DNA of 64,000 nt from Clostridiales bacterium. GTDB lineage: Bacteria; Bacillota; Clostridia; Lachnospirales; Lachnospiraceae. The position numbers and the translations under genes were made by a program. The notes below the pieces were generated by a model, which was not told where the DNA came from, did not search any database, and saw only the letters and a program-made list of their open reading frames with translations. The stretch lies in assembly GCA_021203365.1 (NCBI GenBank), contig JAJQBI010000030.1, positions 124,001-188,000 on the forward strand, read 5' to 3'. Positions 62,595 to 64,000 of the stretch are shown in pieces (the first letter of the stretch is position 1; each line of letters starts with the position of its first letter).

Positions 62595-63479
62595 TTAATG
62601 ACGCGGATGTGCCTTCATATACACATCCCGCATTTTCACCGTATCCATGGACAGATACACCTGTGTGGTGGATATGTCCGAATGTCCCAGCATCTCCTGC
62701 ACACTCCGGACATCCGCCCCGTTCTGAAGCATGTGTACTGCGAAAGAATGACGCAGAGTGTGAGGCGTAATATCCCTTTTGATTCCGGCGCCATCGGCAT
62801 AGCCTTTCAAAACCTTCCAGAAACCCTGACGGCTCATGGGTTTCCCACTGCAGTTCGTAAAAAGGGCCGTCTCCTTCTCGTCCTTTACAAACACCCCTCT
62901 GGCACGCCCGAGATACTCCCGCAGCGCCATCTGGCTCAGACTCCCAATTGGAATAATCCGCTCCTTCCCATTCTCATTACAGATCACATAGCCAAGAGGC
63001 AGATTCACATCCGTCGTCTGCAGATGGAGCAGTTCGCTGACGCGCATCCCCGTAGCGTACAGCAGTTCCAGCATCGCCCGGTCCCGAAGTCCCTTGGGTG
63101 TATCCAGCTTCGGCTGTGCCAGAAGCCTGTCTACCTCCTCCACCGACAGAATCTCCGGTGTCCGTTTCTCCACCCTGGGAGATTTCAGTCTTTCCGCAGG
63201 ATTCGTTTCAATTCTTCCCTCCTTGTAAAAGAATTGAAACATGGCTCTTATAGACGCCACACTTCTGGAGATTGTTGAAAATGCAAAGCTTTCGCTCTCC
63301 ATATAATCCAGATACCCCTGCAGATCCGCCTCTGTGATCTCTGTTATACTTTTAATTCCCTGGACGTTCATATAGGCGGCCATTTTCCTCAGATCTCTCT
63401 GATAGGACACCTCCGTGTTACTTGATGATTTGCGCGTATTGTGCAAATAACCTATAAATTCCCGTATTTCTCTCTCCAT
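62595..63479 (-). CDS. xerD: Site-specific tyrosine recombinase
   Basis: 294 residues, XerD length. The N-terminal SAM-like core-binding domain has FIGYLHNTRKSSSNTEVSYQRDL; the catalytic domain has ATGMRVSELL (Arg), the conserved Lys in ENGKERIIPIG, TPHTLRHSFAVHML (His, Arg), LGHSDISTTQVYL (His, Tyr). It resolves chromosome dimers at dif with a partner. In Firmicutes xerD often follows spoIIM, as here. No dif-like site was found by eye. Confidence 0.9.
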   Translation of the reverse strand: MEREIREFIGYLHNTRKSSSNTEVSYQRDLRKMAAYMNVQGIKSITEITEADLQGYLDYMESESFAFSTISRSVASIRAMFQFFYKEGRIETNPAERLKSPRVEKRTPEILSVEEVDRLLAQPKLDTPKGLRDRAMLELLYATGMRVSELLHLQTTDVNLPLGYVICNENGKERIIPIGSLSQMALREYLGRARGVFVKDEKETALFTNCSGKPMSRQGFWKVLKGYADGAGIKRDITPHTLRHSFAVHMLQNGADVRSVQEMLGHSDISTTQVYLSMDTVKMRDVYMKAHPRH

Positions 63480-63673
63480 TGTTTTTACTTCCCGATTCTA
63501 TAGATTGTAGAAGTAATTTATCCTTCAAAAACGTATCTGTATTATACTTTGGATTTAACATAAAATCAAACCCTTTTTTCGGCAGCTTTCCCCCGAAATC
63601 CGGCACTTTCGTCAAAAAACACCATATAGCGGAAAAAATTATGACAACCGCTACAATATCTTGTAATATTTCC

Positions 63674-64000
63674 TTAAAAATATTTTTGAAGTATATCAAA
63701 AAACAGTCTTACGATCCGGGGATTGACAAAAGCCTCCAGCCAGACTCCCCCAAGAAAAAGCAGAAAAAGGACCCCACAGCCGGTAACATACCGTCCGCCT
63801 TTCACCTGCAGCGAGCTGTTTCCCTTCCACAAATACATGGAGTTCCTGTATACAAATCCCGCAAGGCAGGCAAACACAGGCAGGTAAACCACACCCTGGG
63901 GAAAAAGGAGAGACAGCCCGGCCGCTCCGCCCGCCAGCCCAAACTGCAGTACACACATGGAAAATAACGCCCCTGTATAGACCCCCGCAGTCAGCATTCC
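63674..64000 (-). CDS. spoIIM: Stage II sporulation protein M, C-terminal part
   Basis: About 108 residues are visible; the 5' end lies beyond the right edge. MLTAGVYTGALFSMCVLQFGLAGGAAGLSLLFPQGVVYLPVFACLAGFVYRNSMYL has the SpoIIM/DUF95 helix pattern with the conserved GLxGxxxGLxxxLPHG-like segment (here GAAGLSLLFPQG). SpoIIM acts in engulfment with SpoIID and SpoIIP. The position ahead of xerD supports the call. Confidence 0.78.
   Translation of the reverse strand, partial: GMLTAGVYTGALFSMCVLQFGLAGGAAGLSLLFPQGVVYLPVFACLAGFVYRNSMYLWKGNSSLQVKGGRYVTGCGVLFLLFLGGVWLEAFVNPRIVRLFFDILQKYF

Noticed and set aside
63418-63699. 93-residue minus-strand ORF between xerD and spoIIM
   Set aside because: It overlaps the xerD start in another frame, lacks a good ribosome site, and has no family features.

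Overview
The window reads as chromosome from a spore-forming member of the Clostridia, most likely Lachnospiraceae. The support is SpoVB and SpoIIM homologues, a dgt-dnaG-rpoD operon, a gap-pgk-tpi operon, moderate GC, strong GGAGG ribosome sites, frequent TTG starts, and gut-type glycan and uronate genes. No species can be named from sequence alone. There is no rRNA or CRISPR array, one tRNA, and one MITE-like element.

Layout. 1-2.3 kb is an AT-rich gene graveyard: the edge of a nucleotidyltransferase gene, a frameshifted small gene, a DUF3990 pseudogene, a winged-helix tail, and a lysophospholipase that has lost its nucleophile segment. 2.3-4.3 kb holds a J-domain protein, a DUF4186 protein and a flavin-type split-barrel protein. 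4.8-8.6 kb is a two-ATPase/one-permease ABC operon divergent from a TetR regulator, with a palindrome next to the ABC promoter. 8.8-10.3 kb is a secreted esterase-like protein. 10.5-15.7 kb is an unusual operon (reductase/acyl-CoA synthetase fusion, small Cys-rich protein, GMC oxidoreductase) divergent from an HxlR regulator. The two promoters there cross at one perfect palindrome.

15.8-31.1 kb is a glucuronide locus. An AraC regulator faces a ten-gene operon with a GusA-like N-terminal fragment, a GH2 enzyme carrying an N-x-K motif, a GPH-type symporter, a HAD protein and a GH3 enzyme. The operon continues with UxuA, KDPG aldolase, KDG kinase, UxaC and an SDR fructuronate reductase, giving a full route from glucuronate to pyruvate plus glyceraldehyde-3-phosphate. 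Four TTGTGCA motifs in the divergent region are likely AraC operators. 31.2-34.2 kb holds a nucleoside-kinase-like protein, TrmK and a tRNA-Leu.

34.4-40.2 kb encodes NuoE-like, NuoF-like and NuoG/GltD-fusion subunits resembling the Sporomusa-type electron-bifurcating transhydrogenase (Stn). 40.3-45.7 kb has a ClpP/TepA-like protease and a five-gene operon of uncertain function: circularly permuted ATP-grasp, alpha-E, transglutaminase and two M14-type amidohydrolase paralogues, one of which has lost its metal-binding histidines. 46-50 kb is dgt-dnaG-rpoD. 50-54.5 kb has a membrane-anchored esterase and gap-pgk-tpiA. 54.6-64 kb carries hisJ, a 192-bp MITE-like insertion with a 9-bp flanking repeat, a P-type ATPase, nifS-nifU, spoVB, a DAHP synthase, xerD and the end of spoIIM.

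Strongest candidates for undescribed biology are the ATP-grasp/alpha-E/transglutaminase/M14-pair operon, the acyl-activating reductase/GMC operon with its crossed promoters, and the catalytic-domain-less GusA fragment in the glucuronide operon.
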